Positions 27,299 to 35,509 of a stretch of 64,000 nucleotides of DNA are shown here, in pieces (positions within the stretch are counted from its first letter, which is position 1; each line of letters starts with the position of its first letter). The DNA is from Acetobacter estunensis (lineage in GTDB: Bacteria; Pseudomonadota; Alphaproteobacteria; Acetobacterales; Acetobacteraceae), in the NCBI RefSeq assembly GCF_011516945.1, contig NZ_WOTH01000002.1:124001-188000 (forward strand), given 5' to 3'. The translations under genes and the position numbers were made by a program. Under the pieces are notes generated by a model. The model did no database searches and had not been told where the DNA came from. It saw only the letters and a program-made list of their open reading frames with translations.

Positions 27299-27432
27299 TG
27301 ATCTACGCGGACGTTGCCGCCCCGCCTTCCCTATTACTGCCCAACCGCACATCACGTCTATGTGCGCGGACCCTACCGCAAAGTAAGGTCTGACAAAAGA
27401 CCTTCATTCCAGTCGTTTGAGACGGATATCAC

Positions 27433-27464
27433 AAAAAAAATGGCATCTCCTAAGAGATGCCATT
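27433..27464 (-). terminator. rho-independent terminator of rpsA
   Basis: On the minus strand an 11-bp perfect stem (AATGGCATCTC / GAGATGCCATT) with a 4-base loop runs directly into eight T residues, 30 bases beyond the rpsA stop. Confidence 0.93.
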
Positions 27465-27493
27465 CCTTGGTCACAACGTCTGGAACGCTCCGA

Positions 27494-29203
27494 TCAGCTG
27501 TCGGTGTTCCGACGACGGATCGCAGCACCCAGAATATCGCCCAGCGACGCGCCGCTGTCGGACGAGCCATACTCGTTGATCGCCTGCTTGTCCTCGTCCT
27601 GCTCGCGGCCCCGGATCGTGAGCGCCAGCTTGCGGGAAGCACGGTCAACCGAGACAACCTTCGCATCGACCTTCTCGCCGACAGCGAAACGCTCCGGACG
27701 CTGGTCGGCCTTGTCGCGAGCAAGCTCGGCACGACGGATAAAGCCGGACAGAACGTCGTCAACCTTGACTTCGATGCCATTGGCCTGAACCGCCGTCACC
27801 ACGCAGGTCACGATCGCGCCCTTCTGGACATGCGACAGAACGCCCGCAGCCGGATCTTCATGCAGCTGCTTGATACCCAGAGAGATGCGCTCCTTCTCGA
27901 CGTCCACATCGAGAACCTTGGCCTTCACGACCTGGCCCTTCTCGTAGTTCTTCATGGCCTCTTCGCCCGCATCGTCCCACGACAGGTCGGACATGTGGAC
28001 CATGCCGTCGATGTCTGCGGACAGGCCGATGAACAGACCGAACTCCGTGATGTTGCGTATCTCGCCCTCGACCTCGGAGCCAACCTTGTGCTCTTCGGCG
28101 AACTGCTCCCACGGGTTGCGCTGAACCTGCTTGAGACCAAGCGAGATGCGGCGCTTCGCGCTGTCCACATCCAGAACCATGACGTCCACTTCCTGCGAAG
28201 TCGCCACGATCTTGCCCGGATGGACGTTCTTCTTCGTCCAGGACATCTCGGAAACGTGCACCAGACCCTCGACGCCCGGCTCCAGCTCCACGAACGCGCC
28301 GTAATCGGTGATGTTCGTGACGCGACCGGTGAAGCGTGCGCCCGGCGGATACTTGAGCGCCACGTTCTCCCAAGGATCGGCCTCAAGCTGCTTCATGCCC
28401 AGCGAAATGCGCTGCGTCTCGGGGTTGAAGCGGATGACCTGCACGCGAACCGGCTGGCCGATTTGCAGAGCCTCGGACGGGTGATTGATGCGCTTCCAGG
28501 CGATGTCGGTGACATGCAGCAGGCCATCGACGCCACCCAGATCCACGAACGCGCCGTAGTCGGTGATGTTCTTGACCACGCCGTCGAGGATCATGCCTTC
28601 CTTGAGGCCCTGAATCAGCTCGCTGCGCTGCTCGGCGCGCGTCTCTTCAAGAACCGCACGGCGGGAAACAACGATGTTGCCGCGTGAACGGTCCATCTTC
28701 AGGATCTGGAACGGCTGGGGGATACCCATCAGCGGCGTCACGTCACGCACGGGACGGATGTCCACCTGACTGCCCGGAAGGAACGCCATGGCGCCACCCA
28801 GATCAACCGTGAATCCACCCTTCACGCGGCCATAAATCGTGCCGTTGACGCGCTGGTTGGCTTCGAAAGCCTTCTCCAGATTCGTCCACGCCTCTTCACG
28901 ACGGGCCTTCTCGCGCGACAGCACGATGGAGCCATCACGATCTTCGTAACGCTCAATGTAGAGTTCGACGAGATCGCCCGGCTTGACCTCGGAGGCCGCA
29001 CCGGCCGGTCCGAATTCGCGCAGGGCGACACGCCCTTCGCTCTTGAGGCCAACATCAACAATGGCGAAATCATCGGTCAGACGGACAACGCGTCCCGTGA
29101 CCACCGAACCTTCAAAACCGCTATCCTGACCGAGGGTCTCGTCCAGCAGGGCGGCGAAATCCTCGCCATTGAAATGGTCGGCTGTCTGTGTGGCTGAAGC
29201 CAT
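27494..29203 (-). CDS. rpsA: 30S ribosomal protein S1
   Basis: 569-aa ribosomal protein that helps recruit mRNA to the 30S subunit. Six S1 (OB-fold) domains are visible; the canonical ones read VKNITDYGAFVDLGGVDGLLH, VTNITDYGAFVELEPGVEGLVH-like and IRNITEFGLFIGL, each followed by SLGxKQL. Length and domain count match bacterial S1. The gene ends at a strong intrinsic terminator. The usual neighbours cmk and ihfB are absent within the window. S1 genes are commonly autoregulated at the leader; the 277-base upstream region shared with a divergent gene is long enough for this, but no element was identified. Confidence 0.96.
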   Translation of the reverse strand: MASATQTADHFNGEDFAALLDETLGQDSGFEGSVVTGRVVRLTDDFAIVDVGLKSEGRVALREFGPAGAASEVKPGDLVELYIERYEDRDGSIVLSREKARREEAWTNLEKAFEANQRVNGTIYGRVKGGFTVDLGGAMAFLPGSQVDIRPVRDVTPLMGIPQPFQILKMDRSRGNIVVSRRAVLEETRAEQRSELIQGLKEGMILDGVVKNITDYGAFVDLGGVDGLLHVTDIAWKRINHPSEALQIGQPVRVQVIRFNPETQRISLGMKQLEADPWENVALKYPPGARFTGRVTNITDYGAFVELEPGVEGLVHVSEMSWTKKNVHPGKIVATSQEVDVMVLDVDSAKRRISLGLKQVQRNPWEQFAEEHKVGSEVEGEIRNITEFGLFIGLSADIDGMVHMSDLSWDDAGEEAMKNYEKGQVVKAKVLDVDVEKERISLGIKQLHEDPAAGVLSHVQKGAIVTCVVTAVQANGIEVKVDDVLSGFIRRAELARDKADQRPERFAVGEKVDAKVVSVDRASRKLALTIRGREQDEDKQAINEYGSSDSGASLGDILGAAIRRRNTDS

Positions 29204-29480
29204 GTGGAAACTTTTTCCCAGCCGGAGCCAAAAGCCCCGACATGCCTGCGCTCCGCCAATATGCGAAACGACTTGCCCGCGATCGCATCCCTCAAGGACA
29301 GCGGCGGGCCGGGTTCACAAATCAGGCGTCCGCGATCACCGCGAACGATGGCGCCCATGAAAGACACTCACCCCCTGCACTTGTCAAGCGTCATGATCCG
29401 GTTCAGACGGCAGGAAACCGGGAAAAACATGAACACGTTTTCCTTATCGTCGCCAATATGTCACCCGAGGATCGACTTTC

Positions 29481-30782
29481 ATGCCGCGTTGGCGCTGGCT
29501 GCTGCTCCACATGACCCGCCGCCTGTGGTTCCGCGCCTCTCTCATTGCTTTGGCCGGCGTCATCACAGCCATCGTGGCAATTTTCGCGCAATATCATTTG
29601 CCATGGGACATCCCAGGCTCCATCGGCGCAGACGCTGTCGGCGACATCCTCAATATCATCGCCACGAGCATGCTGTCCGTCGCCACCTTCTCGCTGAGCG
29701 TGATGATCACGGCCTATGACTCGGCCACCAGCGACGTCACACCCCGCGCCACGCGATTGCTGATGGAAGACAGCACCACGCAGAACGTCCTTTCCACCTT
29801 TGTGGGTGCGTTCCTGTTCAGCATCGTTGGCATCGTGGCGCTCAAAACCGGGCTTTATGGCGATCGAGGACGGGTCATCCTTTTTGTCGTCACGATTGCC
29901 GTCATCATTCTGATTGTCGTGAGTCTCCTGCGATGGATCGATCATCTCACGCGTTTTGGTCGTGTCGGAGCCACGACAGCACGCGTTGAAGAGAAAGCGC
30001 GACATGCCCTCGAAGAGCGTCTCGCCAATCCATGGCTCGGCGGCGTGCCATTGCTGAATCCAGACGATGACGTTCCGTTCGGATTTGTTTCGGTGCCCGC
30101 CAATGTGGTGGGGCATGTTCAGCATGTCGATATGGATGTCCTCAGCCTCACCACGGCAAATGGCGCGCATCCTGTCCATGTCGTGGCACCACCCGGCACG
30201 ATGGTCTATCCGGACAGCCCGTTGGCATGGATCGCACCTGCAAACGACGTGGACGAAAACATGCGTCTGATCGCGCGAGCGAGAACGGCTTTTTCCATCG
30301 GTAATGAGCGCGACTTCGATCAGGATCCACGCTTCTGTCTCGCTGTTCTGGCGGAAATCGGTGAGCGCGCCCTTGCCTCCGCCACCAATGATCCGGGAAC
30401 GGCATTGGATGTGATCGGAAGGCAGACCCGGTTGCTGGCGTTGTGGTCCACCATGCAGATGGAGCGTGTGGGATACGTTCCCAAATACCCGCATGTTCAT
30501 GTGCCCGCGTTGCGGGATATCGATCTGTTCGATGATGCTTTCACACTGATCGCCCGCGACGGTGCGCATCTGATTGAAATCCAGCTTCGGCTCCAGAAAA
30601 GCCTGGAGGCTCTCGCACGGATGGGTAGCGAAAGCTTTCGTGCCGCCGCGCGCCATCAGGCTGACAACGCACTGATACGCGCAAAAACCGCGCTGGTGGA
30701 TCCTCTCGACCGCAAAAGGTTACTTGAACTGGTGCGTCCTGCCGATACGTTCGCCACCGTGCCACCGCACACGGAATGCTGA
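29481..30782 (+). CDS. DUF2254-family membrane protein
   Basis: 433-aa predicted inner-membrane protein of the DUF2254 family, function unknown. Four hydrophobic segments lie in the first 155 residues (about 15-37, 58-80, 105-128, 133-153) with the family core LSVATFSLSVMITAYDSATSDVTPRATRLL. The remainder is a soluble cytosolic domain with conserved blocks such as DPRFCLAVLAEIGERALASATNDPGTA. ATG 29481 lies in a 277-base region shared with divergent rpsA. The DUF1275 gene follows after 19 bases, probably in one transcript. Confidence 0.85.
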   Translation: MPRWRWLLLHMTRRLWFRASLIALAGVITAIVAIFAQYHLPWDIPGSIGADAVGDILNIIATSMLSVATFSLSVMITAYDSATSDVTPRATRLLMEDSTTQNVLSTFVGAFLFSIVGIVALKTGLYGDRGRVILFVVTIAVIILIVVSLLRWIDHLTRFGRVGATTARVEEKARHALEERLANPWLGGVPLLNPDDDVPFGFVSVPANVVGHVQHVDMDVLSLTTANGAHPVHVVAPPGTMVYPDSPLAWIAPANDVDENMRLIARARTAFSIGNERDFDQDPRFCLAVLAEIGERALASATNDPGTALDVIGRQTRLLALWSTMQMERVGYVPKYPHVHVPALRDIDLFDDAFTLIARDGAHLIEIQLRLQKSLEALARMGSESFRAAARHQADNALIRAKTALVDPLDRKRLLELVRPADTFATVPPHTEC

Positions 30783-30801
30783 GTTTTCGGAGACAATTTG
30801 C

Positions 30802-31461
30802 ATGACGCCCGAGGGTCGCTCTGCACTTCGCGTTCTCGCGCTGGCCACGACGGCCGGCTATGTGGACGCCATAGGCTTTGTTGAACTGCACGGCATGTTC
30901 ACCGCCGCACAGACCGGCAACACCACGCAGGTCGGTGTGGCCATCGGCAACGGAGACACAGCTACCATCGCGGCGCTGGGCACCGTCATCCTCCTCTTTT
31001 TCGTGGGAGGTGTGCTCGCCAGCGTTTTTCGACGCTCACTCGGCGCTCCCCGTCATGCGTGGCTGGTGGAGGCCGTGTTTCTTGCCATCATTCAGGGAAT
31101 GCAGTGGTGGCAGATCGGCTTCGAAGGCAGCCTGTTCGAGACCGTTCTTCTGTCCGTAACGATGGCACTTCAGGCCCAGACCCACTCCCGCTTTTCCGGC
31201 GTGTCGATGCAGACGATCGTGGTGACGTCAAACCTGCTCAAATTCGCCGACAACATTGGGGGCTATCTGTGGAAACGCCGCAACGGGAGCGCCACCTTCC
31301 CTCTCACCGCAGCGCTTCCCGGACTTGGCTGGGCCGGTTATTTCGTGGGGGCCTGCCTGTCCATGCCCGCCCGCCACGCAACCTCTGCCTTTTTCCTGTT
31401 GCCCATTCCGCTTCTGATCGCTGTGGCCTGTATCGGCACACGCGATCTCGACGCGGAATAA
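30802..31461 (+). CDS. YoaK/DUF1275-family membrane protein
   Basis: 219-aa predicted six-helix membrane protein of the YoaK (DUF1275) family. Diagnostic are TAGYVDAIGFVELHGMFTAAQTGN near the N-terminus and MALQAQTHSRFSGVSMQTIVVTSNLL in the middle. Family function is unknown; a small-molecule transport role has been suggested only from topology. The frame is open back to 30724 inside the DUF2254 gene, but ATG 30802 behind CGGAGA gives the conserved N-terminus. It is convergent with the small lipoprotein gene 12 bases away. Confidence 0.82.
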   Translation: MTPEGRSALRVLALATTAGYVDAIGFVELHGMFTAAQTGNTTQVGVAIGNGDTATIAALGTVILLFFVGGVLASVFRRSLGAPRHAWLVEAVFLAIIQGMQWWQIGFEGSLFETVLLSVTMALQAQTHSRFSGVSMQTIVVTSNLLKFADNIGGYLWKRRNGSATFPLTAALPGLGWAGYFVGACLSMPARHATSAFFLLPIPLLIAVACIGTRDLDAE

Positions 31462-31473
31462 GCAGCGTGACCC

Positions 31474-31614
31474 TCAGTCAGGTGCGGGATAAGTCTGCGG
31501 ATAGGTGATTTTGTCGTCTGGGCCGGGCGCCTTGGGAGCCCCCTTCTTGCCACAGGCGGCAAGCGGCAGGACCAGCGCGCAGACCAGCGCGAGGGCGGCA
31601 ATCCGCTTCATCAT
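31474..31614 (-). CDS. lptM: LptM-like small lipoprotein
   Basis: 46-aa lipoprotein: signal peptide [20 protein letters not shown] with lipobox LAAC, lipidated Cys21, then [12 protein letters not shown] and a Tyr-Pro-rich end (YPQTYPAPD). This is the LptM/lipoprotein-attachment pattern of short outer-membrane lipoproteins that assist disulfide maturation of the LPS translocon LptD in E. coli. ATG 31614 overlaps the argH stop (ATGA), so it is translationally coupled to argH; ATG 31611 is an alternative start. This argH-lipoprotein order is usual in alphaproteobacteria, where lysA normally follows. Functional equivalence to E. coli LptM is inferred from motif and size only. Confidence 0.85.
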   Translation of the reverse strand: MMKRIAALALVCALVLPLAACGKKGAPKAPGPDDKITYPQTYPAPD

Positions 31615-33053
31615 GCTGCACCCTCATTCTTCTTCAGACGCGCAAGCCAGGCCTCCGCCTCACGCTTCACATTCGTGCCCGCCGTGCCGCCCTTGCTGGT
31701 GCGTGAAGCGATGGACGCTTCCACCGTGAGTACGGAGTAAATGTCAGGCGTGATCCCCGGCTCAACCGACTGCATGTCCTCAAGGCTCAGATCAGGCAGG
31801 TCCACGCCTTTTGCCTCTGCCATGGCTACCAGACGCCCGGTAACATGATGCGCCGTACGGAACGGCACCTTGAGAACACGCACAAGCCAGTCTGCCAGAT
31901 CGGTCGCTGTCGAGAAGCCTGAGCCTGCATAACGGCGCATCTGCTCCGTGTTCGCCTGAAGGTCGCGCACCATCCCGTCACAAGCGGCAAGAGTCAGCGC
32001 CATGGCCTCCGTGGCCTCGAACACCGGCACCTTGTCCTCCTGCATGTCCTTGGCATAGGCCAGCGGCAACCCCTTCATGACCGTCAGCAGTCCGACCATA
32101 CAGCCCAGCACGCGGCCGACTTTCGCACGCGCCAGTTCGGCAGCGTCCGGATTGCGCTTCTGCGGCATGATGGAAGAGCCTGTCGTGAAGGCATCCGACA
32201 GCCGAATGAAGCTGAACGGTGCCGAGCACCAGATCACAATCTCCTCGGCAAAGCGCGAGAGATGCATGGCCATGATCGAGAGTACGGAGAGATATTCCAG
32301 CGCGAAGTCACGGTCAGACACTGCATCGAGCGAATTGGAGGTCGGGCGATCAAAACCGAGAGTTTGCGCCGTCATGTCACGGTCGATGGGAAAGGATGTT
32401 CCGGCAAGTGCTGCTGAACCGAGCGGACATTCATTCAGACGCTTGCGGGCATCCATCAGACGACCAAGATCGCGCGAGAGCATTTCGACATACGCCAGCA
32501 GATGGTGCCCGAATGTTACGGGCTGCGCTGTCTGGAGATGTGTAAAGCCCGGTATGGCCGTATCAGCATATTCCAGCGCCCGCTCGGCCAACGAACGCAT
32601 CAGCGTCCTCACCTGCTTCGCAATGTCGTCGATGGCGTCGCGCGTCCACAGGCGGAAATCGGTCGCCACCTGATCGTTGCGCGAGCGGGCGGTGTGCAGA
32701 CGTTTGCCCGCCTCTCCGATCCGCTCACTCAGCCGCGCCTCGATGTTCATGTGGATGTCTTCGAGAGCCTCATCGAAAACGAACGTGCCCGCTTCGATCT
32801 CTGCGCCGATTTCGCTCAGCCCTTTGCGGATGGCCGCTTCATCTTCCTCGCTGATGATGCCGACCTTTTTCAGCATCGCGGCATGAGCGAGCGAACCGGC
32901 GATATCCTGACGCCACATCACCTTGTCGAAACCGATGGAGGCGTTGATCTCACGCATGATGGCTGATGGACCGTCCGCGAAACGACCGCCCCATTGCACG
33001 TTCGCGCCGCTCTCGATCGGCTTGCCCGCTCCGCCCTGCTCGTCCACACTCAT
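31611..33053 (-). CDS. argH: argininosuccinate lyase
   Basis: About 480-aa cytosolic homotetramer cleaving argininosuccinate to arginine and fumarate, the last arginine step. It carries the fumarase/aspartase-superfamily signature [15 protein letters not shown] (catalytic serine loop), [17 protein letters not shown] and [14 protein letters not shown]. The frame opens at 33074, but ATG 33053 has GAGG seven bases upstream. The 3' end overlaps the lipoprotein start by 4 bases. The 5' end abuts the divergent TlpA gene almost start to start, so the two promoters must overlap the opposing coding region or a TlpA start must lie further in. Confidence 0.95.
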   Translation of the reverse strand: MSVDEQGGAGKPIESGANVQWGGRFADGPSAIMREINASIGFDKVMWRQDIAGSLAHAAMLKKVGIISEEDEAAIRKGLSEIGAEIEAGTFVFDEALEDIHMNIEARLSERIGEAGKRLHTARSRNDQVATDFRLWTRDAIDDIAKQVRTLMRSLAERALEYADTAIPGFTHLQTAQPVTFGHHLLAYVEMLSRDLGRLMDARKRLNECPLGSAALAGTSFPIDRDMTAQTLGFDRPTSNSLDAVSDRDFALEYLSVLSIMAMHLSRFAEEIVIWCSAPFSFIRLSDAFTTGSSIMPQKRNPDAAELARAKVGRVLGCMVGLLTVMKGLPLAYAKDMQEDKVPVFEATEAMALTLAACDGMVRDLQANTEQMRRYAGSGFSTATDLADWLVRVLKVPFRTAHHVTGRLVAMAEAKGVDLPDLSLEDMQSVEPGITPDIYSVLTVEASIASRTSKGGTAGTNVKREAEAWLARLKKNEGAA

Positions 33054-33056
33054 CGT

Positions 33057-33647
33057 ATGCCTCGACATCATCATGGCCGCCGCGAGCCTGTCACGAAGCT
33101 GCGGCGACGTTGCGTTCTCGTGATGGGCGGCACCCTAATCGCTGGCCTTGCCCCGCGCAAACGCCTTCATGCGGCCGATGTGATGAGCGACCCGCTGCCT
33201 CCATCCAGCTTGCAACGTGGCACGCCGCAGCCGTTGCCCACGCTGAGTGTCACGGATGCGGATGGAATGGAGCATGAACTGGCTGACTGGCGCGGTCGGC
33301 CAACCATCGTGCATCTGTGGGCGACATGGTGCGTTCCTTGCGTAAAAGAGCTTCCCAAACTGGCCCATGCCCGGATTGCGCTGGAAGCCGCAGGACTGGC
33401 CGTTGTGCCCGTCGCCATCGATCATCGTGGCCCGGAGGTGGTGCAACCTTTTCTGGAAAAACTGGGGCTTGCCGCATTTTCCACCTTCTATGATGAGCGG
33501 CGCGCCATTATGGGAACTCTGGAAGAAGAAGGGTTGCCCACGACACTTTTTCTCAATCCGCAAGGATTGCTGGTGACAATTCACTCTGGCCCCATCCTGT
33601 GGAGTGCCCCGGATACCGCCGTTTCTCTGCTGCATCTACTGACCTAA
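33057..33647 (+). CDS. TlpA-family thiol:disulfide oxidoreductase
   Basis: Thioredoxin-fold protein of about 196 aa with an N-terminal export or anchor segment ([19 protein letters not shown]) and the redox motif WCVPC in [17 protein letters not shown]. The cis-proline loop reads GLPTTLF. It should act in the periplasm, reducing or isomerising disulfides, for example in cytochrome c assembly. Alphaproteobacterial genomes commonly place tlpA divergent from argH. The start is uncertain: ATG 33057 has no clear ribosome site; GTG 33120 or ATG 33123 would shorten the signal. Confidence 0.85.
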   Translation: MPRHHHGRREPVTKLRRRCVLVMGGTLIAGLAPRKRLHAADVMSDPLPPSSLQRGTPQPLPTLSVTDADGMEHELADWRGRPTIVHLWATWCVPCVKELPKLAHARIALEAAGLAVVPVAIDHRGPEVVQPFLEKLGLAAFSTFYDERRAIMGTLEEEGLPTTLFLNPQGLLVTIHSGPILWSAPDTAVSLLHLLT

Positions 33648-33757
33648 ATTAGCCCAATTCGATCAATTTGGTTCATACTGCGTCGCGACGACCACGGAGA
33701 GGGGTCAATAAAATAAATATAATAATACACACGCCACCCTATCTACAGGCATGAAGC

Positions 33758-34738
33758 ATGATTAAAGTGTTTCTCTCAATAATTATATTTTCCGTAGTTC
33801 ACTTAATAAAAATGTTTGAAAAAAAGACCCCAAAGGCTCCCATGACAATAAATCCCGACGATATTCGATACGTCAAAACCGCATGTTTCCCCCCTCTGCG
33901 CCAATGCCAGGGAATCGCAATATCGCCTTCCGGAAAGTATATTGCTACCATCGGTCTCTTTGGGCATAATATCTTAATCTATAAGCCTGATGGCACGCTG
34001 GTTCGTGATATTCCGCGCAACGAAACTTATCTCGTCCGAGATCTTTTTTTTCGAAATGATCATGAACTGATCGCACCGGCGGGAGCCAATGCCGGCCCAG
34101 ATGCCATGCTTGAAATCTGGAATGTTGGAAATGATTCAACCTCTGTTGTCATCAATGGGCAACATCCGGGAGAAGGATCCAGATATAATAGTGTGAATAG
34201 ATACGCATCTTCTGGTGATATTGTTGTTGTCAAACCAAAAGGCGGATTAGATGAAGTGGCGTTCATCAACTTATCAACGAACACCTCACGTTGTATTGAT
34301 GTGTCTAAGTTATTGGGGCAACCGCTAGGGTTTACAAATATTGCCATCTCTAAGGACGGAAAATTTATAGCGCTACACGATATTTTTTCACATATATACA
34401 TAATAGATGCTGAAAAAGAAAAAGTTGTTCACACTATATCTGCCTACTCTCAGGGTAATAAAGTTGGTTCTTTGGCCTTCAGCCCCGACGGAACAAAGCT
34501 TGTTTCTGGAATAGGGCCCGCGTTTAGCATAGGTGCGAGTGAAGCAAAAGAACGAAGTCAGGGGATAAAGATATGGGACACAAGAGATGGACGGCTGCTG
34601 CGCTCAATCGAAACTGGAGTAATGGATATCATGCAACTTTCATGGTCGCGTGACGGAAAGATTATAGCTGGTATCACGATGGAAAAGTCACTTTTTTTAT
34701 CTCTGGAAACGAACACTCCACAGAGAAATTTCGCATAA
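33758..34738 (+). CDS. beta-propeller (WD40-like) repeat protein, probably frameshifted
   Basis: 326 aa as read. It has an N-terminal hydrophobic anchor (residues 1-18), then repeated blade signatures: GIAISPSGKYIATIG, LAFSPDGTKLVSGIG, IKIWDTRDGRLLRSIE, LSWSRDGKIIAGI. Reading stops at 34738, but adding one base in the T7 run at 34692-34698 lets the frame continue to a TAA at 34837-34839, adding 49 residues that complete another blade (360 aa in total). Base composition is much more AT-rich than flanking genes, suggesting horizontal transfer. Function unknown. The break may be a real mutation, phase variation or a sequencing error. Confidence 0.7.
   Translation: MIKVFLSIIIFSVVHLIKMFEKKTPKAPMTINPDDIRYVKTACFPPLRQCQGIAISPSGKYIATIGLFGHNILIYKPDGTLVRDIPRNETYLVRDLFFRNDHELIAPAGANAGPDAMLEIWNVGNDSTSVVINGQHPGEGSRYNSVNRYASSGDIVVVKPKGGLDEVAFINLSTNTSRCIDVSKLLGQPLGFTNIAISKDGKFIALHDIFSHIYIIDAEKEKVVHTISAYSQGNKVGSLAFSPDGTKLVSGIGPAFSIGASEAKERSQGIKIWDTRDGRLLRSIETGVMDIMQLSWSRDGKIIAGITMEKSLFLSLETNTPQRNFA
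34692..34698 (+). other. T7 homopolymer at the apparent frameshift
   Basis: Seven T residues inside the propeller gene. With seven, the protein ends 14 codons later in a blade; with eight, the frame stays open to 34839. Homopolymers of this length are prone both to slippage and to sequencing error. Confidence 0.7.
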
Positions 34739-34839
34739 CAGATGAATTGCCACACGTAGTTTCAGTTATGTTTGCTAGCAACAGCGATGTTTTGTCGCTT
34801 CTGTCTGTAAGAGAGGTGATGCTGTACAATAAAATATAA

Positions 34840-35180
34840 TCGATATGATAATTTATATAATATTTATTTAAATAATAATGTCCTATAAAGTATGTATTTT
34901 TCTCATCAGAAGCCGTCCTGAACGTGGAAAATACATCTTTAGACAGGTCGCGTCGACCACGTTTTTCTAATTATTTAGTGCCTTGACTGCCAGATCATCG
35001 AATGTCCACACAAAATATTCCATGTTGTTTTGATATTTCCGACGATTATAAAACGTCTTGCATACCCCATACCTCTGGGAGCACAGCACGCGAACATAGT
35101 TCTTTCTGATCGACGAAAATGATCCCATTCAGTACGAGAGAGGTCATCATCACATAGCCTACCCTTAAAGATGAGGAAAA
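34840..35180. other. AT-rich region without a recognised gene
   Basis: A 341-base stretch between the propeller gene and the molbindin gene. The first 130 bases are very AT-rich. On the minus strand a 53-codon frame (34967-35128, from an ATG) encodes a basic, aromatic-rich peptide containing KTFYNRRKYQNNMEYF; no family was recognised and no ribosome site is evident, so it is not called as a gene. It could be the end of a decayed mobile-element gene. A GAGG ribosome site for the molbindin gene closes the region. Confidence 0.5.
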
Positions 35181-35396
35181 ATGTTCATGAAACTCAGCGC
35201 CCGCAACCAGATTCCCGGAACCGTCACCGCTGTCGAAAAAGGCGCGACCACATCGCATGTCTCCATCGACATCGGCGGGGCTATCGTCATGGCCTCCATC
35301 ACCAATGAGGCCGTGGCCGATCTCGGTCTGGCCCCGGGCAAACGCGCCTACGCTGTCATCAAAGCGTCGGACGTGATGGTGGGTGTGGAAGGCTGA
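35181..35396 (+). CDS. molybdenum-pterin/molybdate-binding protein (molbindin, single TOBE/Mop domain)
   Basis: 71-aa single Mop/TOBE domain: KLSARNQIPGTVTAVEKGATTSHV then TNEAVADLGLAPGKRAYAVIKASDVMVGV, the classic oxyanion-binding fold that oligomerises to bind molybdate or tungstate. Role: intracellular molybdate storage or homeostasis, supporting molybdenum-cofactor dehydrogenases. Starts at ATG 35181 after GAGGA; ATG 35187 is an alternative matching the family N-terminus. It is followed by a GC-rich hairpin and then ileS. No molybdate transporter gene is nearby. Confidence 0.9.
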   Translation: MFMKLSARNQIPGTVTAVEKGATTSHVSIDIGGAIVMASITNEAVADLGLAPGKRAYAVIKASDVMVGVEG

Positions 35397-35401
35397 TGCC
35401 A

Positions 35402-35426
35402 GCGGGGCCGCCTTGACCGGCCCCGC
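35402..35426 (+). terminator. hairpin after molbindin gene
   Basis: 9-bp GC-only stem GCGGGGCCG / CGGCCCCGC with a 7-base loop, starting 6 bases after the stop codon. It lacks a T run, so termination may be partial. Confidence 0.5.
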
Positions 35427-35509
35427 ACCTCCTCTCCATAACGCTACATTCTTTTCTGACGGAGCTTGTCTCACAAGCACCGCCTTTATTCTGACTGACC
35501 GCAGGCACG

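Noticed and set aside
27314-28687. 457-codon plus-strand frame opposite rpsA
   Set aside because: Periodic composition comes from the repeated S1 domains on the other strand; no start signal.
34967-35128. 53-codon minus-strand frame called as a gene
   Set aside because: No ribosome site and no recognised family; kept only as an observation in the AT-rich region.
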